Below are positions 49,312-58,243 of a DNA stretch of 64,000 nt, piece after piece. Numbering within the stretch: the first letter of the stretch is position 1; each line of letters begins with the position of its first letter. Position numbers and translations under genes: made by a program. Origin of the DNA: Rapana venosa (Eukaryota; Mollusca; Gastropoda; Neogastropoda; Muricidae); NCBI GenBank assembly GCA_028751875.1, contig CM054155.1:52929548-52993547 (forward strand). Direction: 5' to 3'. Below the pieces are notes generated by a model that saw only the letters and a program-made list of their open reading frames with translations, searched no databases and was not told where the DNA came from.

Positions 49312-49534
49312 ATGCGCGCATGCGCACACACACATACACACACGCACGCGCGTACACACATACACCAATTGGGGACACAATGTTATAAAAATACCATTGA
49401 CTAGAAGAAATAAAAACTTACTATTTACGCAAGCACGCATACGCAACACATGTGCGAACACACCCACGCACACACATACACCAATGTATGAATTTAATGT
49501 TTTAAAGACCATTGATTAGAAGACAGACTTATTT

Positions 49535-49577
<43 letters not shown>
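49312..49577. repeat. CA-rich array with a duplicated 3' tail segment
   Basis: ACACATACACCAAT..AATGTT..AAA.ACCATTGA.TAGAAGA occurs twice (49,355-49,410 and 49,472-49,530), each copy after a CA tract. A long pure CA run follows at 49,538-49,576. Confidence 0.7.
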
Positions 49578-49578
<1 letters not shown>

Positions 49579-49639
49579 AATTGACTACACTCATAACAAT
49601 GACAATCAGGCAAGTAATTCAGAGAAATGTAAAAACTGG

Positions 49640-50790
49640 ATAGTTAGTGTTATTGTGAATTTAGAATTCGAATGCTTACTGGCACAAAATGATTTCTTTT
49701 TCTGTTTGTTTTGCTGTTGGGACACTGAAAACAGCGTTCCGAAGGCAACAACTGAAATTCTGGAAACAAAGCATGGGAGGGATTGGCCAAAATTGCAGTC
49801 GCTTTGCGTACAAGCTGCAGATTGCAGAATGACATGAGATCTCTTTGTTCCTCAGCAATTATTTTTGAGCAGATTCTTACAATTCTCTACAGGCCATTCT
49901 CGTTTTTAACACTAAGTTTATTGTACCAACAAATGAAAGCAAAACTTAGAACACTCTCTATATAAGACTTGTAAAACAAGGAAAGAATCTTTTTTGTCTA
50001 CAAAAAATGAGTTAAGTTTCCTCAGAAAATACACACGTTGTTGTCCCTTTTTGACAAAAGCGTCAGTGTTATCATCCCAGTTTAACTTGTGGTCAAAAAC
50101 AGTTCCCAGATACTTATAGTTCAAAACGTTCTCAACTTCCTGATTATGGATAATAATATTCTTAGGAGTATGCCCTGACCTTCTGAAGTCGATAGGCAGG
50201 TCTTTAGTTTTAGAAGCATTTAGCTCCAGATAGGCCTCGTCACACCAGTATATGAACTCGGTGAGGGCTGGACCGTGGTCTAACACTGATCCGGATAAAA
50301 GAGATAACAGAGCACTGTCATCTGCAAACTTTACCAGAAAGGAATTTCCATAGTTGCTTCTGCAATCATCTGTGTATAGAATGTACAGAAGTGGTGAGAG
50401 GACGCAATCCTGTGGAGAACCAGTGCAGGCAAATCTAACTGAAGAAGATATTTTGTTGGCAAAAACACGCTGTGGTCTGTTGGTTAAAAATTCAATCAGC
50501 AAACGAACAAGTTGATTGTCTACGTCAAATTTTGAAATTATTGTGTTAACCAGAATGTAAGGCTGCATTGTATTGAAAGCTGAACTAAAGTCAGCGAACA
50601 ATATTCTGGCATGAGAGTCAGGTGTTTCCAATTGGCTATACAACTTGTTCAAAATGAATAGTTTGGCATCTTTGACACCCCTTTGAGACCTATACACAAA
50701 TTGTAGTGGGTCAAGGTCTTTCTCTGTAGCGGAAAGAAAGATTTTACGATCTTTTCTAGCGTTCACTATCACTGTCATCACTATCATCAT
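49640..50790 (-). mobile_element. CR1/Rex1-like LINE fragment (minus strand)
   Basis: 5'-truncated copy encoding an RT and C-terminus on the minus strand. The 5' truncation meets a TCA microsatellite at about 50,770-50,800. The 3' side ends next to the CA/TG run at 49,538-49,576. The presence of LDPLQFVYRSQRG, SPQDCVLSPLLYILYTDD and FADDSALLSLL suggests the CR1/Rex1 group. Confidence 0.8.
49918..50790 (-). CDS. Reverse transcriptase fragment, 290 codons open
   Basis: The longest intact LINE frame in the window. Motifs in order: LFADFSSAFNTM (RT motif with the first catalytic aspartate), TGSPQDCVLSPLLYILYTDD, LVKFADDSALL with the paired catalytic aspartates (near 50,315), NASKTKDLPIDF and NYKYLGTVFDHKLNW. 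The invariant glycine of the SPQG motif is replaced by aspartate. The C-terminus continues in another frame at 49,650-49,835 (FPEFQLLPSERCFQCPNSK), so one frameshift separates the two. The start is artificial because the N-terminal endonuclease is missing. Confidence 0.8.
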   Translation of the reverse strand: MMIVMTVIVNARKDRKIFLSATEKDLDPLQFVYRSQRGVKDAKLFILNKLYSQLETPDSHARILFADFSSAFNTMQPYILVNTIISKFDVDNQLVRLLIEFLTNRPQRVFANKISSSVRFACTGSPQDCVLSPLLYILYTDDCRSNYGNSFLVKFADDSALLSLLSGSVLDHGPALTEFIYWCDEAYLELNASKTKDLPIDFRRSGHTPKNIIIHNQEVENVLNYKYLGTVFDHKLNWDDNTDAFVKKGQQRVYFLRKLNSFFVDKKDSFLVLQVLYRECSKFCFHLLVQ

Positions 50791-50794
50791 TATC

Positions 50795-51265
50795 CATCAC
50801 TATGAACCCTTTCACTGCCATGGAATTAAGCTTGAAGTAAAATCCTATTTGGCAGGGTTTCTCCCCGAAATGCATACATATTAAAAATAAAATAACGTTG
50901 CTTACAAGAGGGAATTTCTTGTGATAAATACGAGATACTGGTCATCAATAAAATCTAGAGAACTTCACCTTTCCAAAGATATCCACAGTCTAAATATAAG
51001 ATGACAAAAATTCTGTACTTCCCCATGATGAGTATACACGACAGACAGCAGCAAAGAGTTCATGTCAATGCCGATGAGTTAAATCTAGTCAAGTAAGGCA
51101 CTGAACAGGTTAATGGATCATCAACTCAAGACTCAAGAATATTTTAATGTCTCAACTAGAGAAATTATGAGTGGCATTTTAAAATTATAATTACACAGCA
51201 TGCATTATTAAACAATACAGATTAAGAAATAACACAGTATTTTAAAAGCCAACAACAATCTACGT
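50795..51265. other. FIS1 intron stretch; nothing recognised
   Basis: AT-rich unique sequence without conserved coding frames. Confidence 0.5.
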
Positions 51266-51267
51266 CA

Positions 51268-51435
51268 CACATCATCACCACCACATCATCATCATCATCA
51301 CCACCACCACCACCACCATCATCACCACCACCACCACCATCATCATCACCAACCACCATCATCATCATCACCACCACCAACACTACCACATCATCACCAC
51401 CACCATCATCACCACCACCATCATCACTACCGTTG
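51268..51435. repeat. ATC/CAC trinucleotide microsatellite
   Basis: Imperfect CAC and ATC repeats about 100 bases downstream, in gene direction, of the FIS1 internal exon. Read-through of the exon gives an artificial D/G/V-rich tail. Confidence 0.9.
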
Positions 51436-51535
51436 CCATTGACATAATAATGACAGCAACTGTGCAGCAAGCCTAAGCAGGTTACAGTAACTAAAAAGTA
51501 ACTAAAAAAAGAAGACGAGGGAAGGAAACCTTCAC

Positions 51536-51641
51536 CTTTCTCCATTTTCTTCTTGATGTAAGTATGCAGGCTGTGTGCTTGGTGATTGCTGGGTTCGATG
51601 CGGGACACGGCGTCAATGTACTTCAGCGCTCTCTCGTATTC
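51536..51641 (-). CDS. FIS1: FIS1 internal exon: last TPR-like helices
   Basis: On the minus strand, acceptor TTTTGGCAG, 35 codons plus one base, then donor G|GTGAAG. The exon encodes EYERALKYIDAVSRIEPSNH followed by QAHSLHTYIKKKMEK, matching the family's EYEKALKY..EP.N.QA region in the second TPR repeat. This cytosolic bundle binds fission partners at the outer mitochondrial membrane. The last base begins a GAT or GAC aspartate codon completed by either downstream terminal exon. Earlier FIS1 exons were not found between here and 64,000, which is filled by transposons, so they presumably lie further right. Confidence 0.93.
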
Positions 51642-51714
51642 CTGCCAAAACAGCATCCCAGACAGCCCTGTACAACTGATTTGGGTGTTTTTTTAAAGCT
51701 TGTTTGCTTAAAAA

Positions 51715-51835
51715 AATTTTTTTTATTGTAGCTTCGAGGTTCACCAATGGTGAAATGTGTATGTGCAACCATTTTTGCCCACCATGAAAGTAGATGAGAT
51801 ATAAAGGTATGCTGTATACCAATGACACACAGGCA
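51715..51835 (-). mobile_element. SINE body fragment, minus strand
   Basis: The reverse complement carries TTTCATGGTGGGCAAAAATG and ATTTCACCATTGGTGAACC, the 3' body of the SINE family. Confidence 0.6.
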
Positions 51836-51881
51836 CTGGGAGAGATGGGACAGCCTCGTGGTTAAAGCACTCAAGGCTTAA

Positions 51882-52150
51882 CCTCTTAACTGCCCAGTGC
51901 AAGTGCACCCTATATGCCGGGGAATAAAATTCTTATGTGCCACTGCTATGTTCATATCCCTCTTACTCAGAAACTACTACATAAATATTCCTGATAGTCT
52001 ACCCAATGACAGTATATTTATTGTAGATTACTTCGAGGCAAGCTCAAATTAGTTAGAAAGTTACTCACACACACACACAGAGTCAGTGACTGTCACACAC
52101 ACACAGTGACGGTGTCGCTCACACACACACACACACACGCACGCACGCCA

Positions 52151-52194
<44 letters not shown>

Positions 52195-52850
52195 CACACA
52201 CACAGACAGAATCAGTGACAGTGTCACCCACTCACACACACACGGTGTCAATGTCACACACAGTGTCACACATACAGAGTGTCATGCACACAGAGTCGGT
52301 GTGAGTGTGCCTCCCCCTCTCCCTCTCCATTTCACTGCAAAAATATATTTAAAATGTAAAAAATCGACCATAAATACGATTTCTTCATCACCACTGTCAT
52401 TCTGAATACCCTCCCATCACAATAATGTCAAACATATGTCTAGGTCAAATCCCATTCATTGTTTTTTAAATACACGATCTCCTGAATCATACCCGATCGT
52501 TTTCATCACTGTTAGGTAAATCTTATTTGCCACTTTTACAGCTGTGTAAAGTTATTTATGCCTTCAACAAGAAGTGTCAGCAATTTTGAACAAGAACTTT
52601 CCAAGCAGTCATGCATAAAAACACAAAATACGAGCGAAAAAACGATCGTTTTTGAAACGGTTTTTGCAGCTCAATGTTGCCAAGCAACAGGAGAGTGACC
52701 TCCATTAATTTTGGAGTTGTTTCCCTTTAACTGTAGTCAAGGAAGCAGGCTTGTTTACTTCGGTTTGACACCCCGGAAATTTTCCGGGTTGTTGGCATAT
52801 AGGGTGCACGTTTAGCCCCGGAGAATTTCCGGGGTAAGGCAGTCTAGTGG
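51882..52850. mobile_element. piggyBac-like non-autonomous element (MITE)
   Basis: TTAA flanks both sides. The left end reads CCTCTTAACTGCC and the right end, reverse-complemented, reads CCACTAGACTGCC. A second inverted block, GTGCACCCTATATGCC, lies further inside both ends (near 51,904 and 52,795). TTAA targeting and CC-starting termini are typical of piggyBac. It is 969 bp long with no transposase frame. It contains one arm of a microsatellite inverted repeat. Confidence 0.75.
52056..52338 (+). repeat. Left arm of a long inverted repeat (CA/CGCA/GTGTCA microsatellite)
   Basis: From GAAAGTTACTCACAC to GCCTCCCCCTCTCCCTC. It is the reverse complement of 53,402-53,655, including non-repetitive words such as CAGTGACGGTGTCGCTCA. 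The main difference is a longer CGCA run in this arm. Confidence 0.9.
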
Positions 52851-53060
52851 TTAAGGGCTCATGCTACCACTGAGACACCTTTTCAAGGGGATTTTCCCAT
52901 GAGATTTTTCCATTAGTACCAACTCCACTCCCCTGAAAGTCCTTCAGAGGAGACTATAGACCAAAGTCCTGTGTACGAACACATGCAGAACATCTCTACA
53001 TGTGTTAAAACCTGTTCCACCTTTTGGAAAAGTTGGCACTTGCATGCCAGTTTGAACCAC

Positions 53061-53400
53061 AAACAAATTAAAAACCAAAACACCCCCCTCCCCACCCCCC
53101 AAAGAAAAAAGACCCCCCCCCCCCCCCCCCCCAAAAGAAAAAAGAAACAACAAAAAAACAACCAACCAACCAAACCCCAAACCCACATACTCAGTTATCA
53201 TCTGATCAAAAGTTTGACACTGTAAACCTATTCATTACCCCCCCCCCCTACCCCCCCAACTTATTTGGCCCAAATTATATTTCAGTTCTTGTAACAGATT
53301 CTGCTCTAAATGCTCAATTTTTTTTCTATTGTTAACCAGCTAATCCATAGAAATAATTTTATGTGTAGTGCATGCGTGCGTGCGTACAAGCGTGTGTGTG
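53061..53400. other. Poly-C and AT-rich spacer
   Basis: Poly-C runs at about 53,116-53,132 and 53,239-53,257. No gene is recognised. Confidence 0.6.
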
Positions 53401-53401
53401 A

Positions 53402-53655
53402 GACAGAGAGAGGGAGGGAGAGGGGGAGGCACACTCACACCGACTCTGTGTGCATGACACTCTGTATGTGTGACACTGTGTGTGACATTGACACCGTGTG
53501 TGTGTGAGTGGGTGACACTGTCACTGATTCTGTCTGTGTGTGTGTGTGTGTGTGTGCGTGCGTGCGTGTGTGTGTGTGTGTGTGAGCGACACCGTCACTG
53601 TGTGTGTGTGACAGTCACTGACTCTGTGTGTGTGTGTGAGTAACTTTCTCTCTCT
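53402..53655 (-). repeat. Right arm of the long inverted repeat
   Basis: Reverse complement of 52,056-52,338 with a shorter CGCA run. The spacer between arms is just over 1 kb. This arm lies outside the MITE and directly upstream of LINE C. Confidence 0.9.
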
Positions 53656-54086
53656 CTCTCGGGCTCGCTCAAGGGGAGTGATGGGTGGTGGATGTGTGTA
53701 CGGGTTCTCTGTTTACTGTGGTAAATAGAGTCAGTTCCAGTGGTCCTACTCTTGATATTTTATGCATGTGTGTACATAATGACTGTGTTCATCTGACGGT
53801 ATTATTGGTCAGTGTATATACTGTAAATAATAGCTTAATTGTTACATGATGAACAAAAGGATATAAATATTGACATCGGAATGAAAACAATTCAGTGCAG
53901 TGCTTGTGCCTACACACTTTTTTTGCATGTGAACTCCTCAGTTTCAAAGCCTGTTACCTGTGCTGCTGCTTTGTGTGGGGGTTTCCCCCTTTCCATTCAC
54001 CTGTCAAGGCTGCCTTTGATGTGTATCATGAACTCTGACCTTTGTGGACAACAAGTAAGCATAGGCACCTGAGGAGAAACATAATC

Positions 54087-55974
54087 ATGGCTTCAGTGCC
54101 TCAAGGGAACTTTTTCCAGTTTCTTGACTGGCGCTTCATGCAGATGCAGCAAGGACTACAGTCACACCTCAGTGGATTAAGAAACAATATAGATTAAAAG
54201 TTTGGCATTCTGGAGGACAGACTATCACAGTTTTTCTCTGAAATAAGTCAATTGAAGGACACAGTTATTGCAAACAGTGCTGATATTAAAGAAATGAAAG
54301 AGGACAGGTCAACCATCATGGACAGACTGGATTCTCTGGAACAGAAACTAGAGACAACTGAGCAGGATGCCAGAGCTTTGAACCTCAGAGTTATGAACCT
54401 GGGTGAACTGGACTGGGAAGATGAACACAGCACTGTCCAGCTCTTTGTAGTCATCTTGAACCAGCATTCCAGAATACCCAGTTGGAAAAGTGAAGACATT
54501 GCCAGGGCTTTTTGAATTGGAAAACCACGGCCAAGAAGGGAAGGTCCTCGACCAGTACTGGTGCAGTTCTGTCGATGGGCGGATAAAATGGACATTCTGT
54601 GCGATCAAGAACTGAGAGACAGTTTAAGAACAGATGGCATTCGTGTGGCTTCTGACCTCACTACACGCCAAAGGACCATGCTAGATTTCCACAGGGGCCA
54701 GGGCAAAATTGCCTACATCCACAGTGGGAAGCTGCATCAAGGAGAAGCAGCAGCAGCCTACTCCCTACAGGGACAGTGGCACTGAAGGCCATCAGTCTTC
54801 CCACCCCTGGTGGAATGAGGAACACAGAAAGGGAAGGGCAGGCACACTGGCAGCCATCAAGCTGGATGGAGGGAGATGCCTCAGCAGACTTTTCAGCCAA
54901 GAAGACAACAGTCTAGTGGTACTGGGCACGGTGGTGAGTTCCACAACTATCATGATAATGACAGAAGGGGCTTGTTTCAAGAGTCCCGCCACATGAAATA
55001 CCACCAGACAACCTTCAGGCCTAGGATGGAAGGTAATGCAGGGTGTGGGGTAAGTTACAGTTTTCAGAAATGTGACAGGTGTGATCCGGTGCCTGTTGTA
55101 CCTGGTACACAATCATACAGTGATAAGCTGAGGTATGGGGAGCCACAGGAGCAGAGGTTTTCAAAACATGGACAGAGAAATGGGGGGCATAGAAGGCTGG
55201 TCATGCTAAGAGACAATACCAGACAGTCACATGCAGCAGAGAAAAGAACAGAGGTATTACAAGAATTACAAGTAGGTCACAGGTGATTGACTCTTTCAGA
55301 GGGGGCAGCCCCCGCGTTGGTGAGCAAACCAGGGCAGAGACTGGGTTAAGCCAGATAGAAAGCAGTGACACTGATGAATTTGATTGTGACAAAGGAAACA
55401 ACTTACAAACTGACAGTCATGAAGAAACCAGAGTTAAGACTGTGGCTGATGATGATGTTGATGATGATGTGATTGTGAACAATGCTGTTCCTTTCCCAAC
55501 AGGATGTGGTCAATACAAACTGTGAGACCTCTGGGGTAAGTCCATTGAACACAAACCAAAAAGATGGTAATGACTCTCACTTCTCACAAAGCACCAAAGA
55601 GTTGAACAATGACAAAGACGACATGATAGACAAGACTGAGAATGAAAATGTACTTGAACACAGTGCATGTGGTCAAGAAATACCTACTGACAAACTGACA
55701 GATGGACAGGACATGGGACATACACTGGACAAAGACATGGGTCAAACCTCACAGAACCCATCTGCATCTCACAGCCTGCGTCCAAGACGGGCTGCATCTG
55801 GTTCATGTGCTCTGAGCCAAAGCTGTAGTAAAGCTGCACCAAGATCAAGCAGTCAGGGCAACATTGTTGACTCTTTTAAAAGGGCTGAATCTGGAAGGCT
55901 CACTCAGAATAAAAAGCAGGAACAACCACATGAGTCCTTGCCCAAAAAGCGTGGTTTGGAAAAAGCCAACAAAT
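54087..55974 (+). pseudogene. LINE C ORF1: coiled-coil, nucleic-acid-binding protein
   Basis: A likely start at 54,087 gives MASVPQGNFFQFL. Downstream pieces are 54,252-54,515 (heptad-rich IKEMKEDRSTIMDRLDSLEQ coiled coil, then RVMNLGE), 54,520-54,785 (RPVLVQFCRWADKMDIL, RVASDLTTRQR) and 55,482-55,974 (acidic, then basic SLRPRRAASG and KKRGLEKANK, stop). The coiled coil followed by an IGKP..RPVLVQF..R-type region resembles the RNA-binding ORF1 of L1-like elements, which coats the element RNA. At least four frame changes break it. Stop to ORF2 is less than 0.2 kb when the LTR insertion is removed. Confidence 0.7.
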
Positions 55975-55997
55975 AGGATTTCGGCCTGGCCACATCA

Positions 55998-56002
55998 CTT
56001 GG
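55998..56002. repeat. Target-site duplication, left (CTTGG)
   Basis: CTTGG directly precedes the 5' LTR and recurs directly after the 3' LTR at 60,785-60,789. Five bases is the usual Ty3/gypsy length. Confidence 0.9.
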
Positions 56003-56248
56003 TGTAATGTCGTACATCAATTATCCATTCTAGTTCATTTCCATGAAAAGACGTTTTAGATTTATAAAGCCTCGTTGTTAATAATTTCGTAACGTTGCCT
56101 AGCAATTGATACACAGGGCATGCGCAGTAGACAATAACAAGACAATGGACGATCTTTTAGTTCCAGACTCAAGAGCCACAATAATAACCGATTGAAACAC
56201 ACGAGCTGTGTTAGTAGTGGTTGTGTTCGGGTGAATGACAACTCTACA
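56003..56248 (+). repeat. 5' LTR (246 bp)
   Basis: Begins TGTAATGTCG and ends CTCTACA (TG..CA). Identical by eye to 60,539-60,784. It contains TTTATAAAG at 56,061-56,069 as a possible TATA element, an RFX X-box-like GTTGCCTAGCAAT at 56,094-56,106 and GCATGCGCAGT at 56,118-56,128, similar to an NRF1 half site. Promoter function is inferred. Confidence 0.95.
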
Positions 56249-56250
56249 TC

Positions 56251-56263
56251 TGGCGACGAGGAT
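56251..56263 (+). other. Primer binding site, tRNA-Ser(GCU)-like
   Basis: TGGCGACGAGGAT starts two bases after the LTR. It is complementary to the 3' end, including CCA, of eukaryotic tRNA-Ser(GCU) as I recall it, giving 13 matched bases. This tRNA would prime minus-strand synthesis. Confidence 0.75.
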
Positions 56264-56306
56264 TAATCAAAACTAAGGATGGATTAATTAATTAAAACCA
56301 AGGAGT

Positions 56307-57115
56307 ATGGCTACAGCTGGCTTACCAAACTTCGAAAGATTCCTAGTTCATTCTGATGAAGCAACAATTGGAACTCGTTGGAAAAAATGGTTGGCACGTT
56401 TCACCAATCTACTTGCAGCAATGAATGTGACAAACAATACAGAAAAAGAGCTCTATTGTTACACTATGCAGGTGAAGAATGTGTTTTGATGTGTACGAAT
56501 CATTCACTGCAGAGCAACAAGGAGAAGCAAACAGTTATGATACACTAGTGGAATCTTGAATGGTCATTTCAATCCAAAAAGGAACATTAACTTTGAAACC
56601 TTCAATTCAGACAGTGCAAGCAGCAAGAAGGAGAAGCAACTGATAGTTACAATCACTCGACTATACGACTATTAGCAGCTAACTGTGAATTTGAAAATCC
56701 TGACCGTGAAATAAAAGCTCAAATTCTACAAGGGTGTAACTCATCACGCCTGAGGAACGTGCTCTTCGTGAAACAGACATGACTCTAACAAACTTCTCGA
56801 AACTGCTCGTGCTTTAGAACTGTCTGATATCAAGCCAAAACAATTGAGGAGGAATCAGCACAATCCATCAATGCCGTTCGTCAATACGATAGAATGAAAA
56901 GAAATCATCCTTCAGCCCGAAGAATGCATCAACAAGCTGGAATCATGGTCCTAACCAGAGTCAGACACATCAACTCAACATCAACGACTGTGTGGATGGT
57001 GGGTGCCAAGCAACATTCACGTGAGCAGTGCCCTGCCAAAGACAGAACCTGTCGTCTATGCTCCAAGATTGGACATTTTGCAAAAGTGTGTCGTTCTGGT
57101 AAATCTTTCAAGCCT
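56307..57115 (+). pseudogene. gag (matrix/capsid and zinc knuckles), frameshifted
   Basis: The start at 56,307 reads MATAGLPNFERFLVHSDEAT and WKKWLARFTNLL, a typical short Mag-like capsid N-terminus, and hits a stop at 56,489. The middle (56,490-56,890) is readable only in mixed frames. A second zinc knuckle, CRLCSKIGHFAKVC, is intact at 57,050-57,091. The first knuckle keeps its His and last Cys but a frame shift removes its first two Cys. Gag would form the particle and package RNA. Confidence 0.75.
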
Positions 57116-58243
57116 CAGCAAAGGAATCAGCTCTTCACTGCGAAAGTCAACAGTGTTCAGCAAAGCAGAGACACTCAATTTTCATCTGATGAAGAATACG
57201 TGTTTGGTGTTTCTGGGAAGTCTGGTGCAGCACCCAAAGTCAACGTGGATCTCTCTGGTGAGTCCGTTCCATTTCTCATTGATACTGGTGCTTCTGTCAA
57301 CATCATTGATGAACAAAACTTTCCAAACATGACACCTCAATGCATGATGAAACCTGCATCCACTTCAATTTATGCTTATGGAACACGCACCCCTCTTGTT
57401 GTACTGGGTATGTTTGATGCTGTTGTCAAGTACAAGAATGCAGAAACACAGGCATCATTCTTTGTTGTCAAATCAAGCCCTGATGCTCGCAGTGGAAATC
57501 TTTTGAGTGCCAAAACTGCTCAATGCCTTCAGCTTATCAGTTTTGCATTTGCAGCATCGCAACGCACCACAGCTGATGTTCTTTGTAGCGAATATCCAGA
57601 ATTGTTTCAAGGCATGGGGAAGTTGAAGGATGTAAAAGTGAAGTTGTACATTGATAAAGAAGTACAACCAGTCGCTCAACCCCATCGAAGGATTCCATTT
57701 CACATGAGGAAAAAAGTGGAAGCTGAGATTCAACGCCTTGAAAGCCTGGACATCATCGAGAAAGTTGATGGTCCTACACCCTGGGTATCACCTATTGTCG
57801 CTGCACCCAAACCAAAGAAACCGGATGAAATACGTCTTTGTGTTGACATGAGACATCCAAATAGAGCTATTGAACGTACTCGTCATATCATGCCAACGAT
57901 TGATGATATCCTCATAGAACTGAATCAAGCAAAAGTATTCAGCAAACTGGATTTGAAATCAGGATATCACCAATTAGAATTGGAAGAAGACTCACGAAAT
58001 ATCACAACATTTTCAACTCATGTTGGTCTCAAGGCGGTACAAACGGTGAATTTTGGAGTTACTTCAGCAGCAGAAATTTTCCAAAATCACATTGCTGAAT
58101 TACTTGTGGACATTCCAAGTACACTCAATACAAGTGATGATATTCTCATCTACGGAAAGTCTCAAGAAGAACATGATACTGCTCTCAGGAAAGTGTTTCT
58201 CGCTTCAGTGAAAAGGGACTTACTCTCAACAAAAGCAAGGTGA
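56894..58243 (+). CDS. pol fragment: zinc knuckle, aspartic protease and reverse transcriptase (449 codons)
   Basis: The longest open frame in the window. Residues 53-66 form the gag knuckle (C53, C56, H61, C66). Residues 130-134 are DTGAS, the retropepsin active site. RT follows, with VAQPHRRIPFHMRKKVEAEI near 257, WVSPIVAAPKP, CVDMRHPNRAIER, KLDLKSGYHQLEL (352-359 core) and FGVTSAAEIFQN. The catalytic box reads TSDD (413-416) rather than YxDD; both aspartates are kept. The frame is cut at 58,243 by a shift; connection and RNase H follow in other frames. The first codon is not a real start. Confidence 0.9.
   Translation: MKRNHPSARRMHQQAGIMVLTRVRHINSTSTTVWMVGAKQHSREQCPAKDRTCRLCSKIGHFAKVCRSGKSFKPQQRNQLFTAKVNSVQQSRDTQFSSDEEYVFGVSGKSGAAPKVNVDLSGESVPFLIDTGASVNIIDEQNFPNMTPQCMMKPASTSIYAYGTRTPLVVLGMFDAVVKYKNAETQASFFVVKSSPDARSGNLLSAKTAQCLQLISFAFAASQRTTADVLCSEYPELFQGMGKLKDVKVKLYIDKEVQPVAQPHRRIPFHMRKKVEAEIQRLESLDIIEKVDGPTPWVSPIVAAPKPKKPDEIRLCVDMRHPNRAIERTRHIMPTIDDILIELNQAKVFSKLDLKSGYHQLELEEDSRNITTFSTHVGLKAVQTVNFGVTSAAEIFQNHIAELLVDIPSTLNTSDDILIYGKSQEEHDTALRKVFLASVKRDLLSTKAR

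Larger units (their letters stand above)
51843..53060 (+). mobile_element. SINE split by a piggyBac-like MITE
   Basis: The head GGGACAGCCTCGTGGTTAAA (51,847) stops at TTAA (51,878-51,881). The body resumes after the second TTAA (52,851-52,854) with GGGCTCATG..ACCACTGAGACACC and runs to about 53,060. Joined at TTAA, the two halves align with the SINE at 47.48 kb. Confidence 0.65.

Noticed and set aside
51222..51535. Extension of the FIS1 exon into a D/G/V-rich C-terminus
   Set aside because: This is read-through of the splice donor at 51,536 into an ATC/CAC microsatellite; the conserved tail is encoded by separate exons.
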